Below are positions 27,540-36,761 of a DNA stretch of 64,000 nucleotides, one piece after another. The stretch lies in contig NZ_CP048437.1 of NCBI RefSeq assembly GCF_010509575.1, positions 1,674,001 to 1,738,000 on the forward strand, read 5' to 3'. The notes beneath the pieces are model-generated. The model saw only the letters and a list, made by a program, of their open reading frames with translations, was not told the DNA's origin and ran no database searches. Made by a program: the position numbers and the translations under genes. Source of the DNA: Faecalibacterium duncaniae (lineage in GTDB: Bacteria > Bacillota > Clostridia > Oscillospirales > Ruminococcaceae). Positions within the stretch are counted from its first letter, which is position 1, and each line of letters starts with the position of its first letter.

Positions 27540-29171
27540 ATGGCAAAATTCATCTTTGTGACCGGCGGCGTTGTCTCCGGTCTGGGCAAGGGCATCACGG
27601 CGGCTTCTCTGGGCCGCCTGCTCAAGTGCCGCGGACTGAAGGTCGCCAGCCAGAAGCTGGACCCTTATGTGAACGTGGACCCGGGTACCATGAGCCCCCT
27701 GCAGCACGGTGAGGTGTTCGTAACCGATGACGGCACTGAGACCGACCTTGATCTGGGTCACTATGAGCGCTTCATCGACGAAAATCTGAACAAGTATTCC
27801 AACCTGACCACCGGCAAGGTGTACTGGAACGTGCTGAACAAGGAGCGCCAGGGCGCTTATCTGGGTCAGACCGTCCAAATCATCCCCCACATCACCAACG
27901 AGATCAAGAATTACATCTACAACATGGCATCCTCTACCGATGCCGATGTGGTCATTACCGAGATCGGCGGCACCACCGGCGATATTGAGAGCCAGCCCTT
28001 CCTGGAGGCCATCCGTCAGGTGGGCCTGGAGCAGGGCCGCGACAACTGCTGCTACATCCATGTTGTGCTGGTGCCCTATATTTCCGGCTCCGACGAGTAC
28101 AAGTCCAAGCCGGCCCAGCATTCCGTCAAGGAGCTGCAGGGCATGGGCGTGAACCCCGATATCATCATCCTGCGTGCTGACGGCAGCGTGGGCGGCGATA
28201 TCCGCCGCAAGATCAGCACCTTCTGCAATGTCAAGCCTGAGTGCGTCATTGAGAACCTGACCATGCCCAGCCTGTACCAGTGCCCGCTGATGCTCCACAC
28301 CAATGGTCTGGATGATGTGGTGGTGGAAAAGCTCAAGCTGGACGTGCCCCCCGCCGACCTGACCGAGTGGAAGGGTGTGGTCTCCCGCATTGCCACCCGC
28401 AGCAAGACCTGCACCATTGCGCTGGTGGGCAAGTATGTCAAACTGCACGACGCTTATCTTTCCGTGATGGAGAGCCTGTACCACGCCGGTTTTGAGAACG
28501 ACAGCCAGGTAGACATCAAGTGGGTGGAGAGCGAAGACCTGATCGATCAGGATGCCTGCAAAGAAGTGTTTGCTGACGTGGACGGCATCATTGTGCCCGG
28601 CGGCTTTGGTGACCGCGGCATCGAGGGCATGATCCAGGCTGCACAGTATGCCCGTGAGAACCAGATCCCCTACTTTGGCATCTGCCTGGGAATGCAGATC
28701 ATGGTGATGGAGTTTGCACGCGGCGTGCTGGGCTATGCCGATGCCAATTCCAGCGAGTTCACCCCCGATGGTGCCCACAATGTCATTGCCCTGATGGCCG
28801 ACCAGCAGGGCAACATCCCCAAGGGCGGCACCATGCGTCTGGGCAAGTACCCCTGCACCGTCAAGCCCGGCACCAAGATGGCCGAGTGCTACGGCGAGGC
28901 TGAGATCTGGGAGCGTCACCGCCACCGCTACGAGTTCAACAACGAGTTCCGTCAGGAAATGGAGGATGCCGGGCTGGTCATTTCCGGCACCAGCCCTGAC
29001 GGCCGTCTGGTGGAGACCGTGGAGCTGCCCGGCCGTGACTTCCATCTGGGCGCACAGTTCCACCCCGAGTTCAAGAGCCGTCCCAACCGCGCTCATCCCC
29101 TGTTCAAGGGCTTTATCGCCGCCGCACTCAAATTCCGCATCCATGCACAGCGCGGCATGATGCACGTCTGA
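27540..29171 (+). CDS. pyrG: CTP synthase
   Basis: A 543-residue enzyme converting UTP to CTP with glutamine as nitrogen donor. The N-terminal amidoligase domain starts [17 protein letters not shown], followed by GGTTGDIES. The C-terminal class I glutaminase domain has the nucleophile in YFGICLGMQ and the His/Glu pair in FHPEFKSRP. Linkage to glutamine synthesis genes makes metabolic sense because glutamine is the substrate. GAGGAGGAC precedes the ATG. Confidence 0.97.
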   Translation: MAKFIFVTGGVVSGLGKGITAASLGRLLKCRGLKVASQKLDPYVNVDPGTMSPLQHGEVFVTDDGTETDLDLGHYERFIDENLNKYSNLTTGKVYWNVLNKERQGAYLGQTVQIIPHITNEIKNYIYNMASSTDADVVITEIGGTTGDIESQPFLEAIRQVGLEQGRDNCCYIHVVLVPYISGSDEYKSKPAQHSVKELQGMGVNPDIIILRADGSVGGDIRRKISTFCNVKPECVIENLTMPSLYQCPLMLHTNGLDDVVVEKLKLDVPPADLTEWKGVVSRIATRSKTCTIALVGKYVKLHDAYLSVMESLYHAGFENDSQVDIKWVESEDLIDQDACKEVFADVDGIIVPGGFGDRGIEGMIQAAQYARENQIPYFGICLGMQIMVMEFARGVLGYADANSSEFTPDGAHNVIALMADQQGNIPKGGTMRLGKYPCTVKPGTKMAECYGEAEIWERHRHRYEFNNEFRQEMEDAGLVISGTSPDGRLVETVELPGRDFHLGAQFHPEFKSRPNRAHPLFKGFIAAALKFRIHAQRGMMHV

Positions 29172-29230
29172 CTTTCTCAGGCGTTTCGTTCCAGTTTTCC
29201 TCGCAGGAAAGGCCTATAAGATCGCAACAA

Positions 29231-29274
29231 AAAAGCAGCTGCACTCCGTGTTTTTACGGAATGCAGCTGCTTTT
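29231..29274. terminator. Bidirectional terminator between pyrG and the lectin gene
   Basis: Long arms beginning AAAAGCAGCTGCA (29231) and ending TGCAGCTGCTTTT (29274), extended by TCCGT/ACGGA, with T-rich flanks on both strands. Confidence 0.88.
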
Positions 29275-29285
29275 GCTTGTATTAC

Positions 29286-30044
29286 TTACTTTTTAGCGGC
29301 AGCGGCCTTTTTGCGAGCGGCGCGGCTGGTCTTTTTGGCGGTGGGCTTCTTTGCGGGAGCCTTGGCAGCGGGAGCGGCGGCCTTGACAGGCTCCGCCTTC
29401 ACCTCTTCGGCCTTAACAGGCTCAGCGGGCTTTTCCTCAGCCTTTGCAGGCTCCTCCACGGGCTTTTCCTCCACAACGGGCTCTTCCTTAACCTCCGGCT
29501 TTGCCTCCTCTGCAGGAGCGCTCTCGACCACAGGTGCAGCCTCTACAACGGGCTCCTCTGCCTTCTTGGCAGGGGCACGCTTTGCACGGTCCTTCACCTC
29601 GGAAATGGTCCACAGCTGGTCATCGCCTGCGGCCTCCTGCCAGATCTGCAGGATGGCACCATCGTTGGCACCCATGCCCACGGTATCGATGCACTTGCCG
29701 CTGGCCCAGGAAGAGCGCAGACGGACGGTTCCGGCGGGGGTGGGCTCCACGGCCCACATCTGAGAGGTGCCGCCCACATCCTCCCACAGGTGCAGCCAGG
29801 TGCCATTGGCGGTGCCGGTCATCATCAGATCGATCAGCTTGCCGGATGCGCGGTTGCGGATGCGGTACACGCCGTCACCCTCGCGCACAAAGGCCCACTC
29901 CTGCTCGGGCTTGTGCTCGTACTTGCCCAGGCGGATATCGCCGCCGTTGGTGGCCTTCTCCACGGCCTGAATGACACTGCCGCCCTTGGCAGCAATGGTA
30001 TAGAAGCGATCTGCCTCGATCACAGTCTGCGCTACAGTTTTCAT
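29286..30044 (-). CDS. Ricin-type beta-trefoil lectin with lysine/alanine-rich tail
   Basis: A 252-residue protein. Residues 1-145 form a RICIN-like beta-trefoil with repeated Q-x-W-type boxes (EQEWAFV, SQMWAVEP, DDQLWTI) and IRLGKYEHKP, suited to sugar binding. The rest is low complexity: Glu/Pro/Ala/Val repeats that turn into KKPTAKKTSRAARKKAAAAKK, much like a histone H1 tail. There is no signal peptide, so it is probably cytoplasmic or exported by an unknown route. The combination is unusual; DNA or RNA binding by the tail is an inference. Confidence 0.85.
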   Translation of the reverse strand: MKTVAQTVIEADRFYTIAAKGGSVIQAVEKATNGGDIRLGKYEHKPEQEWAFVREGDGVYRIRNRASGKLIDLMMTGTANGTWLHLWEDVGGTSQMWAVEPTPAGTVRLRSSWASGKCIDTVGMGANDGAILQIWQEAAGDDQLWTISEVKDRAKRAPAKKAEEPVVEAAPVVESAPAEEAKPEVKEEPVVEEKPVEEPAKAEEKPAEPVKAEEVKAEPVKAAAPAAKAPAKKPTAKKTSRAARKKAAAAKK

Positions 30045-30229
30045 GTAAATCCCTCCAAGTTTGTTTCTTTTGAGCCAATCATTTTCGTTTTACAGGTAAA
30101 TTATACCACCTGCTGTTATTTTTTACAAGGATTTCGCCATTTCTTTAGCACTATTCACAAAAGGACCCCGCTTTTCAGCCCGTTTTGCACCGTTTGCGAA
30201 AACTTTTCGCCCCGTTTCGCCCCATAAAG

Positions 30230-30265
30230 CAGCAGCACCCCGCCATTTCTGGTGAGGTGCTGCTG
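30230..30265. terminator. Hairpin downstream of the antiporter gene
   Basis: Perfect arms CAGCAGCACC (30230-30239) and GGTGCTGCTG (30256-30265). The T tail is weak on the minus strand, so termination is likely but not certain. Confidence 0.55.
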
Positions 30266-30305
30266 TCGTTTTGGAAAATATCTAAAGGGTTCTGGCAGAG
30301 CTCCC

Positions 30306-31502
30306 TTACTGCTTTGCCTGACTGGGATGGGGCTGCACAGGCATTTTGGTGAACAGCGCTTTCAGGGCCAGCGGAGTGGCCACACTGGACACGACGATGA
30401 GCAGAATGACGGCGGTGAAGTAGACGGAATCCACCACGCCGATGTCCAAGCCCTTCTGGGCCACGATCAGGGCCACCTCGCCGCGGGTCATCATGCCAAC
30501 ACCCACCTTGAGGGAATCACCCCAGTTGAACCTGCAGACCTTGGCCGCCAGCCCGCAGCCGATGATCTTGGTGATCAGGGCCACCACCACGAAGCACACG
30601 CTGAACAGCAGGATCTCCGGGGTCAGGCCGCTGATATCTGTCTTCAGGCCGATGCTGGCGAAGAAGATGGGAGCAAACAGCACATAGTTGCTGATGTCCA
30701 CCCGGCGCTCCACATAGGGGGCATCCTCCAGAGTGCACAGGACGATGCCCGCGATGTAGGCACCGGTGATGTCTGCAATGCCGAAGTAGGCCTCGGCAAT
30801 GTAGGCCATGGCAAAGCAGAACGCCATACTGACGATGGTGATGCGCTGGGTGTGGGGGTTGCGCTTGTCCAGCCACTTCATGGCGAAATGGGCAATGATG
30901 CCCACGCCGATGGCGGTGGCGAAGAACAGCACGGTGTTCATCAGCACCTTACCCAGCCCTGTACCGGTGCCGGAGCTTGCTCCCAGCACGCAGGTCAGCA
31001 CCACGATGCCGATGACATCATCAATAACGGCGGCACTGACGATGGTGGTGCCAAGGAAGCTCTTCAGGTGGCCCAGCTCCTGCAAGGTAGCCACGGTGAT
31101 GGACACGCTGGTGGCGGTCATAATGGTACCGATGAAGAGGGCGCGGTAGAACTCCTGGCTGCCCAACGCCGAGAAGCCGTAGAATAGACTATAAAGGAGC
31201 GTGCCCCCTGCCAGCGGCACCGCCACGCCCACACAGGCGATCAGGGTGGCGATGGGGCCTGCCTTGATCAGCTCTTTCAGGTTGGTGCCAAGGCCCGTGG
31301 AGAACATCAGCAGCACCACGCCGATCTCTGCGAAGATCGAGATGGTATCGCTGATATGCACAAGGTTCAGCAGACAGGGCCCAATGATCAGGCCCGCGAT
31401 GATCTCGCCCACCACCTGCGGCGCTTTGAACTTGCGGGACACCAGCCCGAAGAACTTGGCACTGAGGATGATGATAGCAAGGTTCCGAAAAACAGAATAC
31501 AT
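30306..31502 (-). CDS. Cation:proton antiporter, CPA2 family
   Basis: A 398-residue membrane protein with about 12 segments and the Na+/H+ exchanger fold. The start (KFKAPQVVGEIIAGLIIGP) is typical of KefB/NapA relatives. The transport site has TATSVSITVATL and AAVIDDVIGIV, with the paired Asp residues of electrogenic antiporters. No TrkA-N regulatory domain is attached. It probably exchanges Na+ or K+ for protons at the membrane. Confidence 0.92.
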   Translation of the reverse strand: MYSVFRNLAIIILSAKFFGLVSRKFKAPQVVGEIIAGLIIGPCLLNLVHISDTISIFAEIGVVLLMFSTGLGTNLKELIKAGPIATLIACVGVAVPLAGGTLLYSLFYGFSALGSQEFYRALFIGTIMTATSVSITVATLQELGHLKSFLGTTIVSAAVIDDVIGIVVLTCVLGASSGTGTGLGKVLMNTVLFFATAIGVGIIAHFAMKWLDKRNPHTQRITIVSMAFCFAMAYIAEAYFGIADITGAYIAGIVLCTLEDAPYVERRVDISNYVLFAPIFFASIGLKTDISGLTPEILLFSVCFVVVALITKIIGCGLAAKVCRFNWGDSLKVGVGMMTRGEVALIVAQKGLDIGVVDSVYFTAVILLIVVSSVATPLALKALFTKMPVQPHPSQAKQ

Positions 31503-31689
31503 AAATTTACCTTCCTCCGTTTTATTTCATTGAATAGGGCTGTCGGCCGCGCCCGACCCCCTATTTTTTTATTATATCGCCGCTCAGAACCAAAATCAAA
31601 ATACTTTTCAATCTTTCTCGTTAAAAAAACAGACAAAGTTCACCAAAGCTTCAGCACAAATTTTTGTGCGGATTTTTGGCCCACAGGGC

Positions 31690-31718
31690 TTGACAAAGCA
31701 GCAGGGACTTGCTATAAT
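31690..31718 (+). promoter_or_regulatory. Promoter of rpsF-ssb-rpsR
   Basis: TTGACA (31690-31695), 17 bases, TATAAT (31713-31718): a perfect consensus sigma-A promoter. Confidence 0.9.
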
Positions 31719-31724
31719 AAATTG

Positions 31725-31801
31725 CTGTCTGAACAGACACGCCGCACACGGCAGGCGATGCCGCATGTCGTGTGTACCCTTGGCCTCATAACCTTGAGGC
31801 C
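31725..31801 (+). promoter_or_regulatory. Structured rpsF leader, candidate S6:S18 autoregulatory site
   Basis: The leader folds into nested stems: ACACG/CGTGT outside, CGGCA/TGCCG inside with a CCG near the junction, then a separate hairpin GGCCTCA/TGAGGCC (31782-31801). Bacterial rpsF leaders are known to bind the S6:S18 complex through a bulged CCG. The match is by eye. Confidence 0.5.
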
Positions 31802-31828
31802 CTTAAGTCCAAAAGGAGGTGCTACAAA

Positions 31829-32113
31829 ATGGCAAAGTACGAAACCATGCTGATTACCAGCGCCGCTCTCGACGAGGAGGCTACCGCCGCTCTGGTTGGT
31901 AAGTTCAAGACCCTGATCGAGAACAACGGTACGATCGATTCCATCGACGAGTGGGGCAAGCGCCGTCTGGCCTACCCCATCAACGACGAGGAGGAAGGCG
32001 TTTACACTGTGATCAACTTCACCAGCGAGCCCAGCTTCCCCGCTGAGCTGGACCGTGTGTACAAGATCACTGAAGGTGTTATGCGCAGCCTGATCGTTGC
32101 CCACGAGGAGTAA
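31829..32113 (+). CDS. rpsF: 30S ribosomal protein S6
   Basis: A 94-residue protein starting MAKYETMLITSAALDEE, with the family core IDEWGKRRLAYPI and YTVINFTSEP. It binds 16S rRNA together with S18. ATG 31829 follows AAAAGGAGGT; a longer frame from 31772 runs through the leader hairpins and is not credible. It is the first gene of the classic rpsF-ssb-rpsR operon. Confidence 0.97.
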   Translation: MAKYETMLITSAALDEEATAALVGKFKTLIENNGTIDSIDEWGKRRLAYPINDEEEGVYTVINFTSEPSFPAELDRVYKITEGVMRSLIVAHEE

Positions 32114-32143
32114 TCTTTTCGTGACAGAAAGGGAGACCGTAAA

Positions 32144-32623
32144 ATGTTGAATGTTGTTGCTATCATGGGCCGTCTTGTGGCGGATCCTGAACTCCGCACC
32201 ACGCCCCAGGGCACCAATGTGTGCAGCTTCCGCATTGCCTGCGACCGCAATTTTGTGCGTCAGGGTGAGCAGCGTCAGGCTGACTTCATTGATATCGTTG
32301 CCTGGCGTTCTCAGGCCGAGTTTGTTTCTAAGTATTTCCAGAAAGGCAGTCTGATCGCCATCGAAGGCTCTCTTCAGACCCGCCAGTATCAGGATAAGAA
32401 CGGCAACAATCGCACGGCTGTGGAAGTCGTAGCCAACAACATCAGCTTTGCAGGCCCCAAGAGCAGCAATCAGGGCGGTGGAGCAAATTATCAGAATTCT
32501 GCTCCCGCCTACCAGAACGCAGCCCCTGCCCGTCCGGCTGCTGTGGAGGCAGCTCCCAGTTATTCCGCCGGCAGTGCAGATGATTTTGCTGTCATTGATG
32601 ACAGTGATGACCTGCCGTTCTGA
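32144..32623 (+). CDS. ssb: Single-stranded DNA-binding protein
   Basis: A 159-residue SSB. The OB-fold covers residues 1-105 (MLNVVAIMGRLVADPELR, then FIDIVAWRSQAEFVSKYFQKG). A Gln/Asn/Ala/Pro-rich linker leads to the acidic tip IDDSDDLPF, which recruits partner proteins. It coats single-stranded DNA in replication and repair. Placed between the genes for S6 and S18, as usual in Firmicutes. Confidence 0.97.
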   Translation: MLNVVAIMGRLVADPELRTTPQGTNVCSFRIACDRNFVRQGEQRQADFIDIVAWRSQAEFVSKYFQKGSLIAIEGSLQTRQYQDKNGNNRTAVEVVANNISFAGPKSSNQGGGANYQNSAPAYQNAAPARPAAVEAAPSYSAGSADDFAVIDDSDDLPF

Positions 32624-32669
32624 TTCCGTAACGGTCTGACCGTTCAATTCTTATAGGAGGTAATAAGCA

Positions 32670-32927
32670 ATGGCTTTTGAAAGAACCGAAGGCTCTCGCC
32701 CCGCACGCCCCATGCGTCGCGGCCGCAAGAAGGTTTGCAGCTTCTGTGTCGATCGCATCGACACCATCGATTACAAGGACGTGCCTCGTCTGCGTAAGTA
32801 CGTCTCTGAGCGTGCTAAGATCATTCCCCGCCGTGTGACCGGCACCTGCGCTTATCATCAGCGCGCACTGACCACCGCCATCAAGCGTGCTCGTCACGTT
32901 GCTCTGATGCCCTACGTCAGCGACTAA
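32670..32927 (+). CDS. rpsR: 30S ribosomal protein S18
   Basis: An 85-residue, basic protein with the family core [21 protein letters not shown] and [13 protein letters not shown]. The extra KKVCSFC and GTCAYH residues make this a zinc-binding (C+) form rather than the cysteine-free paralogue many bacteria switch to in zinc shortage. TAGGAGGT precedes the ATG. Confidence 0.97.
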   Translation: MAFERTEGSRPARPMRRGRKKVCSFCVDRIDTIDYKDVPRLRKYVSERAKIIPRRVTGTCAYHQRALTTAIKRARHVALMPYVSD

Positions 32928-32970
32928 TCAGAACTTTATCAACCCATTCAAAATAATCAGCAATCAGCAA

Positions 32971-33007
32971 AGCGCTTTCACCGATGACAAGGTGAAAGCG
33001 CTTTTTT
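32971..33007 (+). terminator. Terminator of the rpsF operon
   Basis: Perfect arms AGCGCTTTCACC (32971-32982) and GGTGAAAGCGCT (32991-33002), then T6. Confidence 0.93.
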
Positions 33008-33088
33008 GTTGTATCTTTCGTTTGTGCAGTGCTCCCGGCACTCAGTAGTCTGCCTGTTTCTTTTTACTGCATTCTGGGAACATCTTAT

Positions 33089-33365
33089 GGAACCGTTCCC
33101 GCAATTTCCGGGCAGATCACCCTCGTCCATAAAATTGCATCACCCGGTCAAAAAGTTACAAACCGGTACGGTTTTCCCGGCATTTCCTGAAATGTTACCG
33201 GGAATTTCCGAAATCAGCCGGTGTTTTGATGTGTTGGCAAATCAAACTGCACAACGTCAAACCGATTCTTTGTACACATTTCACGAAATCGCTCCAATAC
33301 GATTGATTTTTTACACAAATTGTGCCATACTATAGCCACTGGAAACGTTCCCGACACCGTTCCCG
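33089..33365 (+). promoter_or_regulatory. LacI-type operator sites before the maltodextrin regulator
   Basis: GGAACCGTTCC at 33089-33099 and GGAAACGTTCC at 33341-33351 share GGAANCGTTCCC; a third half-type ACCGTTCCCG starts at 33357. These near-palindromes with central CG resemble sites bound by LacI/MalR regulators. The second pair lies just downstream of an AT-rich TACTATAG stretch, so it would overlap the transcription start. The rest of 33008-33395 has no gene I can support. Confidence 0.6.
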
Positions 33366-33395
33366 ATAATCCAACCGAAAGCGAGGGCACGCGAT

Positions 33396-34412
33396 ATGAC
33401 GATCAAGGACATTGCCCGCATCAGCGGCTGTTCTGTCAGCACCATTTCGCGCGTCATCAATGACCGGCCGGATGTCCGGCCCGAGACCAAGGAGCATGTG
33501 CTCAAGGTCATGCGGGAGGCAGGCTTCACCCCCAACACCAACGCGCGGCAGCTGAAGATCCAGCAATCCCGCAGTCTGGTGTTCGTGGTCAAGGGGACCC
33601 GGAACATCTTCTTCTCCGACTTCCTCGTTCAGTTGCAGCGGGCCGCTACCCTGTATGGGTACAACGGCATCGTCTCCTACCTGGACGAGAACGCCAACGA
33701 GATCGATGCTGCCGAGAAGATCCTGCGGGAGATCAAGCCCAAGGGCATGATCTTTCTGGGCGGCAGTGTCACGAACTTCCAGAACGGCTTTGCAAACATC
33801 TCCGTTCCCTCCGTGCTGGCCACACTGGTCTCCAATGAGTTGGACTTCCCCAACCTCTCGATGGTGGGTGTGGATGACCGGGCCGCAGCAAAAGCGGCAG
33901 TCTCCCATCTCATCGCACAGGGGCACCGCAAGATTGCGGTGCTGGGCGGCCCGGCCACCAGCTTTCCCAGCCGGATGCGCCGTTTGGGTGCGCAGGATGC
34001 CATGGAGGACGCAGGGCTTGTCCTTGACGATAAACTCTATGGCCTGTGCAACTACGATTTCGAGTCCGCCTACCACGCCATGAACAGTCTGCTGGCCCGC
34101 CGGGCCGAGTTCACTGCCCTGTTTGCCATGAGCGATGTGATCGCCTTTGGTGCCATCCGGGCGCTGGTGAGCGCAGGTATGCGGGTGCCGGAGGATGTCT
34201 CAGTGATCGGTTTTGATGGCATCACGATGTCCCGCTACTGCGTGCCGGTGATGACCACCATCGTCCAGCCCAGTGAACAGATCGCACTGCAGAGCATCGA
34301 GCTGTTGGTGCGGCAGATCGAACACGGAGCCCCGGCCCAGACCGTCACGCTCCAGCCGGAATTGCAGCAGGGCGAAAGCGTTTGCCCCTGCCGCCGGAAC
34401 GATTCAGTCTAA
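33396..34412 (+). CDS. LacI-family transcriptional regulator of the maltodextrin operon
   Basis: A 338-residue repressor. The N-terminal helix-turn-helix (TIKDIARISGCSVSTISRVIND) and hinge helix region (NARQLKIQQ) are followed by a periplasmic-binding-protein-like effector domain with VSVIGFDGITMSRYCVP near the end. It probably senses a maltodextrin or related sugar and controls the transporter genes immediately downstream, and itself, through the GGAANCGTTCC sites. The short gap (60 bases) to the next gene has no clear promoter. Confidence 0.93.
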   Translation: MTIKDIARISGCSVSTISRVINDRPDVRPETKEHVLKVMREAGFTPNTNARQLKIQQSRSLVFVVKGTRNIFFSDFLVQLQRAATLYGYNGIVSYLDENANEIDAAEKILREIKPKGMIFLGGSVTNFQNGFANISVPSVLATLVSNELDFPNLSMVGVDDRAAAKAAVSHLIAQGHRKIAVLGGPATSFPSRMRRLGAQDAMEDAGLVLDDKLYGLCNYDFESAYHAMNSLLARRAEFTALFAMSDVIAFGAIRALVSAGMRVPEDVSVIGFDGITMSRYCVPVMTTIVQPSEQIALQSIELLVRQIEHGAPAQTVTLQPELQQGESVCPCRRNDSV

Positions 34413-34472
34413 CTTCCGTCCTCATGCTGTGGACGGTGGCAGATATTAACCAAAAGAAGAAGGAGTACTACT

Positions 34473-35813
34473 ATGAAAAAGATGATCTCTCGTCGTAATT
34501 TCCTGAAAGTGGCCGGTGCATCCGCCGCTGCTCTGGGTCTGGCTGCCTGTGGCGGTTCTTCCAGCTCCACCGCTTCCTCCACTGCCAGCTCTGCTGCCGG
34601 TTCTTCGACCGCTGCAAAGGCTGACGGCAAGGTCTACTACCTGAACTTCAAGCCGGAGCAGGATCAGGATTGGCAGGATCTGGCCGCTGAGTACACCAAG
34701 GAGACCGGCGTGCCTGTGACCGTTGTCACCGCCGCTTCCGGCCAGTATGAGACCACTCTGATGAGCGAGATGGAAAAGAGCGAGGCTCCCACCCTGTTCC
34801 AGGTCAACGGCCCTGTGGGTCTGGCCAACTGGAAGGATTACTGCTACGACCTGTCCGGCAGCAAGCTGTACGGCGAGCTGACCAGCGACTCCTTCGCCCT
34901 GAAGGACGGCGACGCTGTCACCAGCATTGCATACGTCATTGAGACCTACGGCATCATCTACAACAAGGAGCTGCTGAGCGCCGCTGGTTACACCCAGGAC
35001 GATATCAAGGGCTTTGACGATCTGAAGAAGGTCGCTGACGATATCCAGGCACGCAAGGCCGAGCTGGGCGTGGACGGTGCTTTCACCTCCGCTGGCATGG
35101 ACGGTTCTTCTGACTGGCGCTTCAAGACCCATCTGGCAAACCTGCCCATCTACTACGAGTACAAGGCAGACGGCATCGGCTCCACCGACGCCATCAAGGG
35201 CACCTATCTGGACAACTACAAGCAGATTTGGGATCTGTACATCACCGATTCCACCTGCGATCCTACCCTGCTGGCTTCCAAGACCGGCAACGACGCTGTG
35301 GCCGAGTTCGTGGGCAAGAAGGCTGTCTTCTATCAGAACGGCACCTGGGCTTACAATGACGTGAAGGATCTGGGCGACGACAACCTGGGTATGCTGCCCA
35401 TCTACATCGGCGTGGATGGCGAGGAGAATCAGGGTCTGTGCACCGGTTCCGAGAACTTCTGGTGCGTGAACAACGCTTCTTCTGATGCCGACATTCAGGC
35501 TACTCTGGACTTCCTGTACTGGTGTGTCACCTCCGAGACCGGCACCAGCGCAATGGCTGACAAGATGGGCTTCGTCATCCCCTTCAAGAAGGCTAAGGAC
35601 TCCACCAACCCCCTGATCACCATTGCAAACGACTACGTTGCAGCTGGCAAGACCAGTGTTGACTGGTGCTTCTCCACCATGCCTTCCGAGGAGTGGAAGA
35701 ACGGCGTTGGTTCCGCTCTGACCGCTTACGCAGCAGGCACCGGCGACTGGAACGGCGTTGTGACCGCTTTCGTCGATGGCTGGGCTAAGGAGTACAAGCT
35801 GGCAAACGGCTAA
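34473..35813 (+). CDS. ABC transporter solute-binding lipoprotein, maltodextrin type
   Basis: A 446-residue sugar-binding protein. The signal is both twin-arginine-like (SRRNFLKVAG) and lipoprotein-type (LGLAACGG), with a Ser/Thr/Ala linker after the Cys. The mature part is a family 1 extracellular solute-binding protein (QVNGPVGLANWKDY, SEEWKNGVGSALTAYA). It sits outside the membrane and feeds the two permeases. A hairpin after the gene likely gives it higher mRNA levels. The ATPase gene is not here, so a shared MsmK/UgpC-type ATPase elsewhere is expected. Confidence 0.93.
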   Translation: MKKMISRRNFLKVAGASAAALGLAACGGSSSSTASSTASSAAGSSTAAKADGKVYYLNFKPEQDQDWQDLAAEYTKETGVPVTVVTAASGQYETTLMSEMEKSEAPTLFQVNGPVGLANWKDYCYDLSGSKLYGELTSDSFALKDGDAVTSIAYVIETYGIIYNKELLSAAGYTQDDIKGFDDLKKVADDIQARKAELGVDGAFTSAGMDGSSDWRFKTHLANLPIYYEYKADGIGSTDAIKGTYLDNYKQIWDLYITDSTCDPTLLASKTGNDAVAEFVGKKAVFYQNGTWAYNDVKDLGDDNLGMLPIYIGVDGEENQGLCTGSENFWCVNNASSDADIQATLDFLYWCVTSETGTSAMADKMGFVIPFKKAKDSTNPLITIANDYVAAGKTSVDWCFSTMPSEEWKNGVGSALTAYAAGTGDWNGVVTAFVDGWAKEYKLANG

Positions 35814-35860
35814 GCATTCTCGGTTTTCTCTTTCCCCTTTTATTTGTGTAAACCGTAATG

Positions 35861-35898
35861 GGAGGCGGGCGAGCTGTTCGCCCGCCTCCTTTTGTTTT
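35861..35898 (+). terminator. Partial terminator between binding protein and permease genes
   Basis: Arms GGAGGCGGGCGA (35861-35872) and TCGCCCGCCTCC (35878-35889) with a T-rich tail. The downstream genes lack another promoter, so it probably leaks and stabilises the upstream mRNA. Confidence 0.8.
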
Positions 35899-35909
35899 GG
35901 AGGTATATC

Positions 35910-36761
35910 ATGCAAAAGGCCATCAGCAAATATTGGCCGGTGTTCGTGCTTCCTACGCTGATCGCGTTCATCATCGGCTTTATCTGGCCCTTTATCTGGG
36001 GCATCTTCCTTTCCTTCCAGCGCTTCACCACGGTGAGCAAGACCACCTTTGTGGGCATCCAGAACTATATTTCCGTGTTCCAGGATTCCACCTTCCTGCA
36101 TGCGTTCGGCTTTACGGCAGCGTTTACCGTGATCTCCACTGTGCTTATCAATGTCTGTGCCTTTGCCATTGCAATCGTGCTGACCCGCGGCATCAAGGGT
36201 ACCAACATTTTCCGTACCGTCTACTTTATGCCCAACCTGATCGGCGGCATCCTGCTGGGCTACATCTGGCAGATCCTGCTCAACGGCGTGCTGGCAAACC
36301 TGCAGAAGCCCCTGCTGGCGCTGGATGCCAAGGCCGGTTTTGTCGGTCTGGTCATTCTGATGTGCTGGCAGCAGATCGGTTATATGATGATCATCTACGT
36401 GGCCGGTCTGCAGAGCGTGCCCGGCGACCTGATCGAAGCTGCTAAGATCGACGGTGCATCTGACCGCGAGATCCTGTTCAAGATCAAGCTGCCCATGGTC
36501 ATGCCCAGCATCACCATCTGCACCTTCCTGACCCTGACCAACAGCTTCAAGCTGTTCGACCAGAACGTTGCTCTGACCGCAGGCGAACCTGCCAACGCCA
36601 GTGAAATGCTGGCCTTGAACATCTACAACACCTTCTATGGCCGCTCCGGTGCTCAGTGGAAAGGCATCGGCCAGGCAAAGGCTGTGGTATTCTTCCTGAT
36701 CGTTGTGGTCATCTCTCTGGCGCAGCTCCACTTCACCCGTTCTAAGGAGGTCCAGCAGTAA
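35910..36761 (+). CDS. Sugar ABC transporter permease, MalF-like
   Basis: About 283 residues with six membrane segments (FIIGFIWPFIWGIFLSFQRF is the first). The ATPase-contact EAA loop is EAAKIDGASDREILFKIKLP. ATG 35910 follows TTTGGAGGT. It overlaps the next permease start in TAATG, showing translational coupling. It pairs with that permease to form the maltodextrin channel. Confidence 0.93.
   Translation: MQKAISKYWPVFVLPTLIAFIIGFIWPFIWGIFLSFQRFTTVSKTTFVGIQNYISVFQDSTFLHAFGFTAAFTVISTVLINVCAFAIAIVLTRGIKGTNIFRTVYFMPNLIGGILLGYIWQILLNGVLANLQKPLLALDAKAGFVGLVILMCWQQIGYMMIIYVAGLQSVPGDLIEAAKIDGASDREILFKIKLPMVMPSITICTFLTLTNSFKLFDQNVALTAGEPANASEMLALNIYNTFYGRSGAQWKGIGQAKAVVFFLIVVVISLAQLHFTRSKEVQQ

Noticed and set aside
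34446..36731. Leftward frame of 761 codons
   Set aside because: Antisense to the solute-binding protein and first permease, both clear.
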